In this document: positions 21,312 through 34,321 of the stretch, piece by piece
Position numbering within the stretch: the first letter of the stretch is position 1
Layout: every line of letters begins with the position of its first letter
Source of the DNA: Ligula intestinalis
Taxonomy: Eukaryota > Platyhelminthes > Cestoda > Diphyllobothriidea > Diphyllobothriidae
DNA: 64,000 bases
NCBI GenBank assembly: GCA_036362985.1
Contig: JAYGXS010000002.1
Coordinates: 90,649,673-90,713,672 of the forward strand
Direction of reading: 5' to 3'
Made by a program: the position numbers and the translations under genes
Notes under the pieces: model-generated
What the model was told of the DNA's origin: nothing
What the model saw: only the letters and a program-made list of their open reading frames with translations
Databases searched by the model: none

Positions 21312-21858
21312 GTGAGTTTGATTTGTCGGGGGTCGCTCAGCGACCCTAAAAGGCTGACTCCAGCTCATCTGCTTCACTTGGCGGTGCTGCAGAGACATCT
21401 CATTTAGTGGATCTGTGTCTTTTCGAACCTGTTACAGCACCCACAACCCGCTTCCTCTGAGGCAATATAGTCACTTGTAGTTGCACTAGCAGGCCTCTGA
21501 AGGATTTTTCGCGGAATTCGGTATCAGCCAACTGGCCTCTTGGATCATCGGTGTGCCCTTTTCAGCGCATGTTTTAGTTGAGATATTTATTTTCCTGTGA
21601 ATCGTGCAGTAACGGATATGCCTCTAGAGGGCGGTAGTGTTATTTTTTGTCTGATTTGCGACAGTACTTAACCCTTCCGGTTTAGAAGAACCGTATGCAA
21701 GATCTCCAAAAACGGTGATTGGTCGTAGAAACTCCTGAACCTGCATTGTCTCCCAGTGAGAAATTTATTCTAGAATTCAATGAAAGGTGCGAGTATGAGC
21801 GGTACAGTTGAGCGGGTAAAATTCACCCAAGTTTGATTAAATTCACGGCGCACGGCGT

Positions 21859-21937
21859 GGCGTCGTAGCCCAAGTGGCAGGATGTTGGCTGCGGCAAGAC
21901 CTTCCCTGCTATGCGGGTTCGACTCCCGCCGACGTCG
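21859..21937 (+). tRNA. tRNA-like unit, pseudogene or SINE head
   Basis: Acceptor arm GGCGTCG (21859-21865) pairs with CGACGTC (21930-21936) with one G-U. The T arm GCGGG-TTCGACT-CCCGC is perfect and contains the B box GGTTCGACTCC. An A-box-like TAGCCCAAGTGG follows the acceptor arm, and GCC/GGC can form a short D stem. The anticodon arm does not pair well, so no amino acid is assigned. TTTTTT follows at about 21945, as in Pol III genes. It may be a decayed tRNA, a tRNA-derived SINE head, or a Pol III-transcribed unit. It lies in the last TRMT1 intron. Confidence 0.6.
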
Positions 21938-21944
21938 CGAGTTG

Positions 21945-21950
21945 TTTTTT
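21945..21950 (+). terminator. Possible Pol III terminator
   Basis: A run of six T begins eight bases after the tRNA-like unit. Confidence 0.4.
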
Positions 21951-24900
21951 CGCAATTAGGTCAACTAAATTAAACAATTCTGCCAAAACCCCCTAACTAA
22001 AAGTGCAAGTATTAGCTCTAATTATTTTGATGTTTGTAGTTGTTTTAGTAACAACTACAGCACTCTGAAACTGTAACGGAGTAGAAACTGGACAAATATC
22101 TCCGTTTTTGTTCGTAATTTCTTCGGCGAGGTCGACAACTTCGGCTGATATTATGTGAGTGCAAAGTCGCCTATACTATGGATATAAGTATTTGATGCCA
22201 AGAGGATGCTTACTAACCCCTTGTTTCGGTCAATCCCTGCCTATCCATCAATAGCGTCGTATTCCTTATCGTCGGTAATATTGGCTAGTCGCATTTCAAC
22301 CCAGGCTATTGCAAAACGTTTTCTGATTGTCAGTCTTCCGCATTCTCATATCTTGCAGGATATTTTTCCTCGCCTGTGTCATTTACGCCACGGCCTTCCC
22401 CGATCGTATTCTACTTACTGTTGCTGGCCGAGTATCATCACTAGTGTTTACTTTGCACTTAAGCCTGTGACGGTGTGGATGTATAATAGGCGCCCTCCCA
22501 AAAACCACAAAAAACAGAGAACCATTTATCATCCTTACATGCAGAAATCTTGTTGCAGTGTGTAAAGGTTAATTGGTCGATGCTTTGTCGGCGTCCTGTA
22601 GGCAAATCGCAGTTTCTATCTCCTAAATAATTATGGCTTCAGATAACGCCCTTGGTCGTGGAGGATAATGGTTATATGTGTAAAGCCATTTAATGTATGT
22701 GCCCCTATGGTTGTTTCCCCCCCCTCTCCTCTCTGGTATTAGAAATGTCGCAATTCTTACCGCCATCTCGATAAAGTACCTGACGATGAGGGCAGCCTGG
22801 GGCTGATTCATATGCCGATTAAATATCGACAATGGTGTACTTACGCCAGCATTCTTATAAAAATTATGGTACTTTAATTCCCTCCCCCCCCCCCCTCTTG
22901 AAATCTCCCGATCGCCTTTGAAGTCGCAACTTCTAATCGAAATCTGTGATGCGAATTTGTACCGCCGTTTTCTCAGCCCTTTTTGGTCATCTTCCTGGTT
23001 CTGGCTTGTCCAATTATCTGGATAAGTGTATTCCAGGGATGTTTAGGATAAGTAGAGAGATAGCGTGGGCGTTTGTTTGACTTACGGGATGGATACCCTC
23101 CATTGAATAATGATATCTGCTGAACGCCACTTCAATATGAATTCACTTCCTTGATCGCGACCGACAGGGTGATGAACAAGTTATTCAAGGCTTTAAAAGT
23201 TTCACTTCCTGCTCCGGGACCAAAAGTCTTGGTTTAAAAACGAAGTCATTTTGGCCTTAGATCACCTCCGTCGGCATATTGATCCCGCTATGCGTTGGTG
23301 TCCTCTGCTGTTGTCTCCAGTCGCTCCACAGCAAATCGTGACGCATTGCTCTGCTCCAATTCCGGCATGCGGAATTATTCGCACTTAATCGGCTTCACGG
23401 ATTTTCAGAAGGGAGACTTAGGCTTTACTGGGTCATGCTTATTAAAAATTATCTAACGTTTTCGGAACGCTATTTTGTGTCCTATTCTTGCCAGGAGATA
23501 TGTGTTTGCAAGTTTTCTGCACCTTTTTAACTCTCTTGGCATCTTACTTGTAGTTTTAACATTTCAGTTATGGCGATCTTGGCCGCCATGCCTTTCTCCT
23601 CGTCTAGGCGTATGTCGTAGGAAATTGTTGGATTTAATCTTGCCGAAGTCTCTTTATTCGGTAGGGATGGCTTATATGGTCTGCTAAACAGGACGACCGA
23701 ATAGAAGCGCTCCGCTCGTGTAATAAAGATTGCCTAGTCCAAGAAGAGTCAATACTTTTCGGTTCTGACCCCAACACCATCCCTAATTTAAACTTGAACC
23801 GTAGTCGTACTCTTAGCCCTGACGCCTTAAAACTAATCCTAACTCGTTTGGAATTGGGCGCAGCCACGAATGCATAGACATGTATGCGCCGTTCTTCTTA
23901 TTCAGTATTTCACCGCCTCTCATTTCAAGTCATTGTGTCCTCTGGGCGACAGATGGCAGCCACTGTTCAACAACAAATTTTTGATGAGTAGTTTGATATC
24001 AGAGGACCGACTTCAGCTTTGTTTTCAATGTTTGCATCCCGTCGGCGTGTACTTTTCCTGTCCGACTTCTCCCTGCAACCCGTCTTATCTTTCCCCTTAT
24101 TTTATGTGTCAAACCTTTTGGTAGAGCTGCGCTTTACAGTACTACGCATCCCAGTGTGATTAGAGTAAGTTGCTAGTGTCTCTCCACCCGGTGACATTTT
24201 GCTGAGGCTTTTGTTATTTATTTTGGTTGGATATGAATTTATACACTTTCATCCCGCCCCCTAGCGCTTCGGCGGACATAGTGCCAAAAGCGCTTTCATG
24301 AGTTGGACCGTTTAGAGGAACGAACGATACAGTTGAAATGATGTAATAAGTCCGAAACTCATACTTACGCTACATGCCAATTTTGCTGTAATATAGATAG
24401 TCCATAGTTGAAAGTGCGAAAACCAAGGTATATGCAGTTTTCCTCAGGACCCCCAGCTCTATTATTATCCAAATGCTAATCACTTTTACCTCACACAGAT
24501 AGGGGAGTGCATACTGGGTGCGTCTCCTCAAAAGAGGATACACAGTCAGTACTTATAGAATACTATCTACTAGCCTCACTAAGCATGGTTGCTAAAATTA
24601 GCACCTATACTAGCGGCATCTTAGTCCGTACAGCTCGAGGGATTGGGTTGAGAGTGCGGAAGACAAGGCAAACACAGCTTTGCTCAGGACCGCAAGCGTG
24701 TAATTACGCGAAATAGTTAAACCCAGATTCACATTCGTTGTTGAGACCAAGGGGACGTGAGCCCTAGCGAAGACTTCGTCAGCGTCACCGCTGACAAATG
24801 TTGGCATCATTGCTAGCACCAGTACTACCACACCTGTTGAGATTGAGGGGATATGAACCCTGTGCTGACTTTTACCAGCGTCACTTCTGATTTACAATAC

Positions 24901-26164
24901 AGACTGAAATAGTACCAGCGAGCATATCACTCAGTTACACCATAATAGGAATATTAGAAATAGCAGTAGTTGTTGTTAGCAGACCGAGACCTGGCTTCCT
25001 AGGATCAGGCTAGACACCTACTACAGGTGAGTGAGCGTAGACGGTGCAGTAGTACCCGCGAAAAGTCGACTGTCACTAAATGTTAAGTTAGGCGGTATTT
25101 CTGGTTGGACAAAGCGGCTTACACCTGATTCTTGCTCGGTCATCTCGACTGTGTCTTGTCACTGAACAAAGCTGATGACGGCTTAGAGTGGGGTAGAGAG
25201 CGGCGCGTCTTCTTTCACTATAATTGGCCGCAGTCACCGTCCCTGCTCTCGGGCATATGGTGGACATCACCGATTACGGCGGTCGAACTCACACAGGTGT
25301 TATGACCCACGCCTGATACTCGTGATTAGCACGAACAGTAAGCTAGCCCGTCCTCTGTACCCAAGGTCCGTACGAGAGAAGCCAGAGAACACGAGTGACC
25401 ACGAGCAGCTTATATTCACACAAAGTAAGTTAGGGCAAGTTATTGCCACACTGAGGCCACGCTTATAAATGGTCCGCGTCGAGACACTGTCCAATAGGAC
25501 ATCGCTAGCCAGACAGTGGGTAGCAGATGACTACCTTTGTGTGTGCTGACTCGTCGTGGGAATCGACGCATTCCCAACAATAAAGAAATTTTTGCAAGCC
25601 AATTTTCGGAGAGGACGGTCAACTCATCCAGAAGCCAAGGGACCATTGGGCTTTCGATCGCCACCCGTAAAACCGCCTTTGCTACCATTTGCACATCAGT
25701 AACGTTCTTGCGCCAAAGTCTTCGATGGTGTGTATGGACGCTCAATGATCGGTTAGGGGACTCATTCGCCGCCTTGGTCTTTGGGTCTCGCTCTCGAGCT
25801 GCGCTAGTAGCCGCTTGTTGGGTAGCATGCTATGGACAAAAGACCCTTACCGACAAAGACGACGAAGGCTACGATGGTCACTTGGGGCTTAGTAACCGTC
25901 ATCTTACCTACGTAGTTAACGTTTGTGAGAGCCTTTGGTGTGCACAATATTCAGCGATTTTTACATGCTTGGAAGAGTATTTTCGTGCGTTTTACTTGCG
26001 GGAACTCGAGCTATCCCCTCATTTGGACGTACGTTATCTCCTTGCTGTTTTTATTCTTAGGGTAAAGCAGTTCTGCAGCTGTGATCCATTTCGCCGGGTT
26101 TTACCTCTGCCTCTTCTGATTTCACTTAAAAACCCCATCTAACTTTTGAGCCTCCTTCTCTTAG
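21951..26164. other. Last TRMT1 intron, no other gene seen
   Basis: It contains C-rich tracts near 22870, a dispersed repeat (23655-23865) and two related ~60 bp segments at 24721 and 24838 (TTGAGA...GGGGA...GTCA). A 201-codon open frame at 25537-26142 shows no motif I can place. The intron ends in TTCTCTTAG at 26164. Confidence 0.5.
23655..23865 (+). repeat. Dispersed repeat with degenerate CCCTAA-like block, copy 2
   Basis: The lead segment GGCTTATATGGTCTGCTAAA CAGGACGACC matches those near 600 and 60660. Here the tail has the CCCTAA sense (CCATCCCTAAT, CTTAGCCCTGACG, CTAATCCTAACTC), opposite to the other copies. Confidence 0.5.
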
Positions 26165-26294
26165 ATACCAACTCAATCCGCTTCCCAACTGGGGACCAAA
26201 AGCTCGTCCCCGATCTGTGAAGAAATCGGATTCAACAGCCCCGAAGGAGCCGCTGAATCTCACCTCAACAAAGCAGCCCAGGGACGATTCCTAA
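26165..26294 (+). CDS. TRMT1: TRMT1, terminal exon with stop
   Basis: The acceptor CTTCTCTTAG ends at 26164. The first base completes the Arg codon left open at 21311, giving GLLR-YQLNPLPNWGPKARPR, followed by a short Lys- and Pro-rich tail and TAA at 26292-26294. Trm1 proteins carry F/YQ.NP..NWGP at this place. The tail ends ~28 residues later with no CCCH zinc finger, which some animal TRMT1 proteins have. No canonical AATAAA is obvious directly downstream; ATAAAT occurs near 26336. Confidence 0.9.
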
Positions 26295-29200
26295 ACGTAC
26301 CCCTTCATACAGACTGTAATCTCCTCTATGCATTCTATAAATGACTAAATTAACTGTATATTTAAGGCCCAGAGGGTCCTTTCCTACCAGATAAATGACT
26401 GTTGCCTTCCTATCTAGCTGCTTTTGAGGACAGTAGCCATTGGCAAGGGTACTTAATCTACTAGTTTGCGAAGCACTGCACGATTGCCTGCCGCATACAC
26501 GAATCGTAAATGCATCACGATTACTGTGCTCCCCTTAGGAGTCGCATGCACTTCTGCCACTAGGTTGTGGGAAGAAATATTTGCCCCTTTTCGCCGTGTT
26601 CATTGCCGAACCTAACCGAAAGAGTACTAAGTTAGAGCCATCCTAACGGACTCAGCGGTCGCGCATCAACACCCCAGTTTGCCATTTTAGTGAAGATCAT
26701 ACCCGTTTTGTTTTGTAGGTCAGAAGGAAAAATACATGCCTTCTAGTTCGACGGAACCTTCTATTGCATAATAGACGCCACTGCTTTAGCAAAGCGCCTG
26801 TTATCCAGATGGGCAGGTGGTGGCTGTGAAAATCGAAATTCATCCCTTATGCGGTAAAGTTTGACATGCCAACATTTGAAGGCGGTAGCCATGGCTACAA
26901 GTGGCGCTGCCGAACATCTTAACACTTACGTTCACGGCTAATTAAACATGTCTCTCCATGAGTCGTTAGTGGCGGGTTAGCGCTCTGTACTCATGAAGTC
27001 CATTACTGATTAACTGATTTCTGTGGCACACTTCCATAAAAGTCCGCAGCTCCGATGACCGTTCTGATTAGTGGTGAAACAGCGAGAAACAATAAGTACT
27101 CGACTTTTGGAACGCAGGCTTTCAATAGATCACGGGACGAAGGCATCTCAGGCTAATAGAGCTCTTCAAGAGGTGAAAGCGCTGTGGCAAGTGCTCACTT
27201 TGGTTACTCATATACCTACCTCAAACTGCACCGCTACCAAAAAGAGGTACATCTGTGGTGACTCACTCCGCATCAGCAAGTGCGCCCGAATGCCCACCGC
27301 TCCAAACGCGTGCGTCTGCACTGAAGGCGGCCTCTGAAACAGCCAATCCGAGATTCCATAAAAGCTGGTCTTTCCCGGTGGCGAATAAGACGTAGGCACG
27401 CCTAGGCCGATGCTGTCTGTCCAGCCAATAACCTTTTAGGCAACCAAACAATGCCCGTTCTCGCTACCGCTTGCATGCCTGCTGCTAAAACCCTACCTGG
27501 GTGCGGCTGGCTCGTCGTAGCTCTTCTAGTCAAATCTCTGTCCATCTATTCTTCGTTCCTCTGCGTACACAATATGCTGTTCCTACTACTCTGGCTTTCC
27601 AAGACTTCTTCACTACCAAGTAACCATGGTCTGAAGATCGCAGTTGCTCGGGTTTAACTCACTTAACCGCCTGCGATTCATCCACCTCGTTGACATACTG
27701 CATGCCGACAACGTAGTCCTATCAGCGCACGTCATATCATGCTGCTTATCTGTTTTAATCCCGTATTAACGCAACAGATTAGTCACTTATCTTCCAGCAG
27801 GACGGCTTTGGCAACCTAAATGTCCCGAATACGCATCCTCCAAATGGCACACAAAAGGCCGTACCTAACCTCTCGGCTATCAAGACCCGGCATAATCCCG
27901 GCGACTCTGTCGCTTATCCTTTTTGGTCCATTGGGTGCATATTAGGAACAGCCACAAAAAGTGGAGAGTTTATGATAGAGATCGCAGCGGACAGGCGGCT
28001 GCACTTTTATCCATCCTCCGCCTGCAAATCTAGTCCAGCCACCCCTGTGTATGTTCCAGGGGAATGTGGCGTTGATTTTTGTACTTTCTATCACCTGCAT
28101 CCCACTGACTAACGGAAATGCGCGGTTTACAATTCACTACCAGAAAAAAACCGAAGCGGCAGAGCTCAAAGATGAACAAACTTGGATAAGCAGGAAAACA
28201 TGCTTTGACAAAAGTGTTGCAGTGCAAAGTGCAGTCTCTCATACGTGGATGGGGAGTAAATGCTGGAATTAGGTTTGGTCAACTGCGAAGTCTGATGAAA
28301 CGGAAGGCTGTTCAATGTGTGTCACTTCATAATGCGGAAGTTTGAAAGGTAAAATAAAACTTCAAAGACACACCGAAATCCCATACAATGAACATATGAC
28401 AATAACGGCTAATAAACAAATATCGTAATATATCAATGCTTGGTCGTAGAAACATGTCAAGAAGGCTGTATTGTCCGGATTTTAGCTGAGGGGGTTGAAA
28501 GACACGTGATGTGGGATGACCGAGAGGCTACATTAATTTTGCTGACTAGACTTTTTAGCAGCTTCCCAGTCATCAAGTGCTGCTCTGCATTGTGTTAGGG
28601 ATTTTTCCGCGTTCTCGGCGACCCAGGGGTCATCGGGGACTTCGTCTGCGCGAATTCTTTTAGTATAATCATGCTGTAGCACCTAAAAAAGAGAGCAAAC
28701 GTGGTCTTGAGATGTCATAATGAGAGCTAAGCGTGTAATACACTTCGACCATCGATCGCCTTAGGAGTTTTTTCAATGTCTGCTCTTCTTCGTCAGTTAC
28801 ACTGCTGGCTCGTGCAAACTGAGTGTGAGTTTATTACTTGAAACAAGCGAGTAATCGTTTGAAATTGTGTCAACGACTTCTTTGGAATGTTCGGCTTTGC
28901 CGATGCATTTCTTAAATCCTATGTACCAAGAGGGGGTTCAAAGGCGTTTGCCTATATTTCCTTGAATAAATTTGACTTGACCATGTCCACCATATGCTCC
29001 TTAGCGTCGTGGTGCAGGGGCAGTGACTTATGTGTGGATTGATTGTAGGTGGTAGTAGACATATGTTGCATCTATCGCAATCTCTCCTTTCTCGCCCGCT
29101 AGTCCCCGGCGTCAAGACGGAGGCAAGAAGACCGGGGATAGGATCTGGCACGTGCGGCTGGAACCGCCACGCCCGACTCAAACCCCACGGAATGAGCGGG

Positions 29201-29995
29201 CTATAAAGGCAAAGGGTGGCTGGCGTCTGAGCCTGCACGTACGCGCTCCACCAACGCTCCGCCTTTCCTCCTCTTCTCCCCGCTAATGTTCAACATTTGC
29301 CATGGAAGCGCGAACCGGTTAATGCTTGCCATGCCCTGATATGGCCCCTGTTTTGGTTCAGCGCATCTACTATGCGGCCCATTTACGGGACAAGTAACAC
29401 ACTGTTTCAAGGACCTGTTAGAACGTAAATGTTGTAGTGGACAAAAAACTAGATGCCTGTAGAGAGGACGGCAGCGGTGATGACTACTGCCCACGCTTGA
29501 TTGCATGATAATCCAGGCGTAATAGCAATCGAAAGTATCCAGTAAGACCACTTTCTTACTAATTGTTGCTTTTCGGAAACCCTTTTTCCGGAAATCAGAA
29601 AACCTTCCCTAAAAACTAATCTACCAAACGGAAAATTGTCAGTGTGTAGTACATAATTGGAATCTTATTAGCCAGACTTGCTACTACATTTATTTAAGTA
29701 GGTGTTTCGTGGTAAATGTTTAATCAGGCCTGTGTGTTAAGGCTCTAGACGTGGGAGCCCCATTGCCACCACTCCCGTAGAAGAGGTTCCAAGGATTACG
29801 ATTTACCGACCCTATTAACATAACCTGTCTTTGTCCATTTGAATAAATGCAGAGCTATATCGTTGGATCACTTCAGCAAGCTCTCAGGGCAGGGCCGTGC
29901 TTTTGTTAACAACCATTTTGAGGTGATCACCGGAGCAGGAAGACTGTGCGTAGATGCACTTCTAGATAAGTTTGTTTTTTTACTGCGAAAGTACC
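26295..29995. other. Spacer between TRMT1 and the SINE, no gene seen
   Basis: Open frames are short and lack domains. A segment at 29035-29110 (GTTGCATCTATCGCAATCTC and the CTCCTTTC run after it) resembles segments at 7325 and 62400 (-). Confidence 0.5.
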
Positions 29996-29999
29996 TAAA

Positions 30000-30300
30000 A
30001 CTTGACGGTATCTGACTGGTTGTTGGATTCCAGTGACTAGGATACATAGCGTCCGCAGAGCTGTGATAACTTGCAACCAGACCAGGGGAGGCAGCCTTAC
30101 TGCTGTGAAAGAAGTTTCAGGGCATGCAGACCAGCCCTTGGAGTGGATCCAACAAAGACAAGGGAGACCGAAATGGTCATTTCTGGCTTTTACCCGTCAT
30201 CAGCCAGTCATTTTCAAACTAAGGATTCGAAACTCTGAGATTCGAACCCGGGACCTTTGGTCATTGCGTTTCATACTCTACCACTAGTCCACGGGCTCGT
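30000..30300 (-). mobile_element. tRNA-derived SINE
   Basis: Read on - strand from 30300: CCCGTGGACTAGTGGTAGAG carries an A box (TAGTGGTAGAG), and CCCGGGTTCGAATCTCAGAG carries a B box (GGTTCGAATCT) 38 bases later. A ~230 bp tRNA-unrelated body follows and ends near 30000. The head is Pol III-like but has no intact acceptor arm, as expected of a SINE rather than a tRNA gene. I see no clear target duplication. Confidence 0.7.
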
Positions 30301-30439
30301 TGCTTTGTCGGTTGTGATCGTGAATATGATGGAACTGGAATGTTCATCCGTTCTATCTGGTTAGGGCATATACTTGCCCCGAAAGTGCCTTGAGGCTCGT
30401 ACTTAGGTGATATCAGGCTGTCACTTAGCGACCTTAGAC

Positions 30440-30535
30440 ATATGATGGAGTGGATCCGGCAACGACAGCCTTTACATTGCCTTTATGAAAGCCTTCGACC
30501 AAGTGAACCGCAACAGAAAACGCAGCACTTTTTAC
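30440..30535 (+). pseudogene. Reverse transcriptase motif A scrap
   Basis: The frame reads AFMKAFDQVNRNRKR around 30480-30525, matching the conserved (D/A)F.KAFD.V.R block of non-LTR reverse transcriptases. Both sides are broken, and only this conserved strand-turn is recognisable. Confidence 0.5.
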
Positions 30536-33500
30536 TTCTGTAGCCTCCAGAAACACTGAAGGTCGGGTGATATTAAAGAATGGTGGATATCGACATCCTA
30601 GAACGAAGAGGTGACTTCAGTATAAATGCCGACGCCAACGCGACCGTGCTGAAGCAGTCAAGTTGTGACGATGCATGATGATACAAGCATACTCTCAAAT
30701 ATATCGGAACCTTTGGAGGGCTCTCATTTAAGACTGGCAGACAAAACGCCCAGATGCAAGAACTGGAGCAGTAATCTACCGATCATACCACATAAGAGAG
30801 ATAAAACGAAGATGCACACACAAAATATTTTAACACGATGCATCAACGTTACAAATGCTCATCACCTATTGTCATACCTAGCCAACTAAGTGACGTTTAG
30901 GGCACTACCAGTCTGATTGGACGAATTCTCCACTCTGCTCAGTCAGATGATGCAGGGATTGGATGAGAATGCTTTCGTGCTTGGACGGGCTAACAATCTC
31001 TTCCAGGTTGTAAGTATTATGGGTGCGCAACCCAAATGAAGTATATCGCCCAGCCTATTGTTAAAATACTCCCGACCGACATGGCGACGCTAGTCACGAG
31101 TTATTTCCATTGAGTATAAGATATAAAGTTTGAATCGGCCAAAATGACATCGTTTGCGTTATCGAATCATATCAATCGGCGCTTGGGTGCAAAAGCGATA
31201 CCACCAGAACCCTTTATGATCCTTCAATGAAGCCATGCCGTTGAAGGGAATTGATAGCATGATGCAAATCTGTCGAAGGTCGTGCTGAAGACTGACGAAT
31301 ACCACACTTGTTTGGAGCCTAAAGTTGGTAGGGATTGAGGTCAGTGAGGTAGGTAATGATTGACTCAGGCCCACCAGACTATCGCCAGACAGTTGCAGGA
31401 ATGTTGGCCTCGTCATAAATGAAGGTGCTTGCCGGTAGCGAGACGAGCCAATACGCAGTCCTACTGAGTTTTAAGTTTGAATGGCCCTACGTTAGCATGG
31501 CCTTCGTGGCATATTCTACTGTACGACATTTGAACCTACTTCTACAATAGTCATTAGCAGCCCGACTCATGTGATCAGGGCGTCAGTCACGTGTGACATG
31601 CATGGAAGGATTATTTGACAACCACTACGCTTACACCAATCCCCAGTCGCCTAAACTTGGGCTCACCATCTGGACACGTGATGCGTGGAAGCAAGGCCAA
31701 TAATGCTTCTGATATCAAGTCCACGAGGCAACCAAACTTGAAACAGAAGAGGTCTGTTCAACATCGAGCTCGTTGGTTTTCGTCCCAAACTAGAGCACCT
31801 ACATTTTCTACCACAGCTGCCCATCGAGCATGAAGAGACAATAGCAGTACAAACGAATAAGTACCTTAGCTCCCATGGAAATGATGAGGGTTAATCAACG
31901 AAAGTCATTCCAAATATTTCTACCTCTTAGTGTGTTGTCAGCAGTTCCGCCGTCAAATTTCCGAGACATGTAGCTGCCGGTACATCGGATGCAACTATTT
32001 GTGGTATTTAGCAGGCACTGGGCCAGCTAAAGCAAATTACATAGAAGCGACCCCCATCGAAATTGGCTGAACGGCGTTGCAGATTAGACCAATTTTTCGC
32101 TATGAATACCGGGATTGGCAGGCAGGTGAACGTTGTGCGTTCGCGGAATCCAGCTCCCAGGAGCTCGAACTTCTGATTCTCTAAATTTGGTTTGTTTCGG
32201 GAGTCTCACTTGCACTTTGACTGTCTTAGTAAATAGCAGCCAAGGCGAGGCGGCCATATAGTAAGCCTTCGATTTATGTTGTTGTATGACTGCTTTCCCT
32301 GTTGCTGTGGGGTGAACAATCGTGGCTTCGAGTACCTAGACTCCGGGGGAGTCAAGCAACGGGATAAACAACAAGGAGATATCGTCTCAAAGTGGACAAT
32401 ACACAGCATGTCATTTAACCCATACGACACCGAACCCCTTCTGAATTTGCTTAGTAACTGAAACACAAACAGATGGGAAGGTGGAGGCGTGGTATGTCAG
32501 CAAAATGAGAAATGTCGTCATTCTAACGAATTTTGTAACATTGGGCGTTTAGTAGAAGTTGTTCGGCAGTTAGTGTCTGCCGTGAGTTGAAAGATATTCA
32601 TTCGCAACCACACACGACGATGAGCAATAGTGGATTTAAGGAACCCGATCTATTACCTCATCTATCGATTACGATTGAATAGTGAAAGTCAAAAAATCAC
32701 CTGCATTTTTAGAGAACTATGTTCAGATAGGTATTGAGCTGACTTCGTCACATCCAGCTAAATGGTAACACACGTAAGGCAAGCCCAACTCGTTGGAGAA
32801 ATTACAAAAATCCCGCCCAAACCACAGACGGTTTTCTTTTACCTGAGAGATCTTCGCGACGTTATACTAGACTAGAAGCCAACTCATTCAAATCTACGTG
32901 GGTAGACTACGCTACCTGTTGATGAAAATTTTCCATTTTCGCAGCTCTTCCACACGAGCTTTCCAACAACCGCAATGCTTCAGATGGATCGATAAGATGA
33001 ATTCTCGCACGTAGCGGTTATTGTTGGTAAGAACAGCACGAATGGCCTACATTTACGTTTGAGGGTTTATAAAAACTCGGTGAGTAACATCGTTTGGTTA
33101 TATCATGCTACTTCTACTCCTTCGGGTTGAGAACATGCTGCCAGAGATACTAGAAACTGTTTGCAATATCGGCCTGATAACTACTGATCACGAGGGGTTT
33201 CATTTGCTGTCGACAAATACATTTAGAGAATAAAACGATTCTCGTTTCGTTATTAAATAAAGAGGTAGATTTAAAAACTCAGTTCATTCGAATATCGTCA
33301 CAACTTGACGCTAGCTAGGTAATATGCCGAAGCGGAAGCCAGTATTCAGTTTGCTGTTGCAGGATATATAAGGGGGAGCCGCTAGCAATTCTCCCCAGGG
33401 CCCACCAACAGCGTACTTTAAGAGGTTAGACTACAGTGTGTAAGCTTTTTGAGCGCCGCACCACATAGCTCATAACTGAGGTTGTTAACAATGTAGACAA

Positions 33501-34321
33501 CGTCGCGCTTCCCACCTTTAATATAGTATGTGGTGGGCGCGGAGTCATTATATTTTCACTTCTTTGTCTGGGTGCCTATTTCTCACAGTTTTCTGTGGCT
33601 TCTCCTTCAGCCCTCTCTTCTGCAATTTTTTGCACTACACGAACGGTTAAATATAGGACCAAGTTCGATTATATCCATCGAAGTTGCTCAGATTAGTTTG
33701 TCGCTTTCAAGCGAAGAGCTTTATTGCAAATGTACAAATATTTTATCGGTCGAACTCAAGGTGATGCTGTTTTAGAGACAGTATGTACATAAAAGCCGTC
33801 CATGAAAAAAACCGTGACCTTAATGCTGCACGCTCAATAATATTCCGTCCTTTAGGGTATTAGGGGCGACGACGAAAATTCCGATTCTGTTGGATTTTTT
33901 GTCGACGCCGGTGTGTACGTGGTGTGGACATGAAATAAATCTCTCAGTCGTATTTGAATGTGTCGACAGTATTTGAAAGCAAGAGCATGTGAAAATCCGT
34001 CATATCCATCGCAAAAGGCAGCTATCCCATTGACAGACGTCACCGTGTTCTTTGATAAAGCATTCCGGGAACTCAGCGTAAACGGTACTGTCATCATTTT
34101 AGAGGTCACCTTGTTCAATACTGGGGACAAACCGTTAACTAGCCAAAATGTATTAGTTGCTCAAAGCGTACTACAGACTCACTCGCACACACAAGTAAGA
34201 CGCTTCGCGAGAGTAACAGACCCCGGAACAAAGAAGAGGGTGTCTTCAAAACTGTCAGGGCTAAATTAATGTCAAACTGCCAAAGGGCGAAATCGACATT
34301 TAAGGCATTAAAATAAGTAGC
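30536..34321. other. Spacer, no gene seen
   Basis: No exon, domain or repeat family recognised. The longest frames (about 100 codons near 33958-34269) overlap similar-length frames on the other strand and look random. Confidence 0.5.

Noticed and set aside
30180..30215. CTGATGA followed by GAAA inside the SINE body on - strand
   Set aside because: GGC and GCC around it form a competing hairpin that takes up the core, and no stem II of hammerhead type closes before GAAA.
33852..34269. Overlapping ~100-codon frames on both strands
   Set aside because: Neither has a domain or splice sites; mutual overlap suggests chance.
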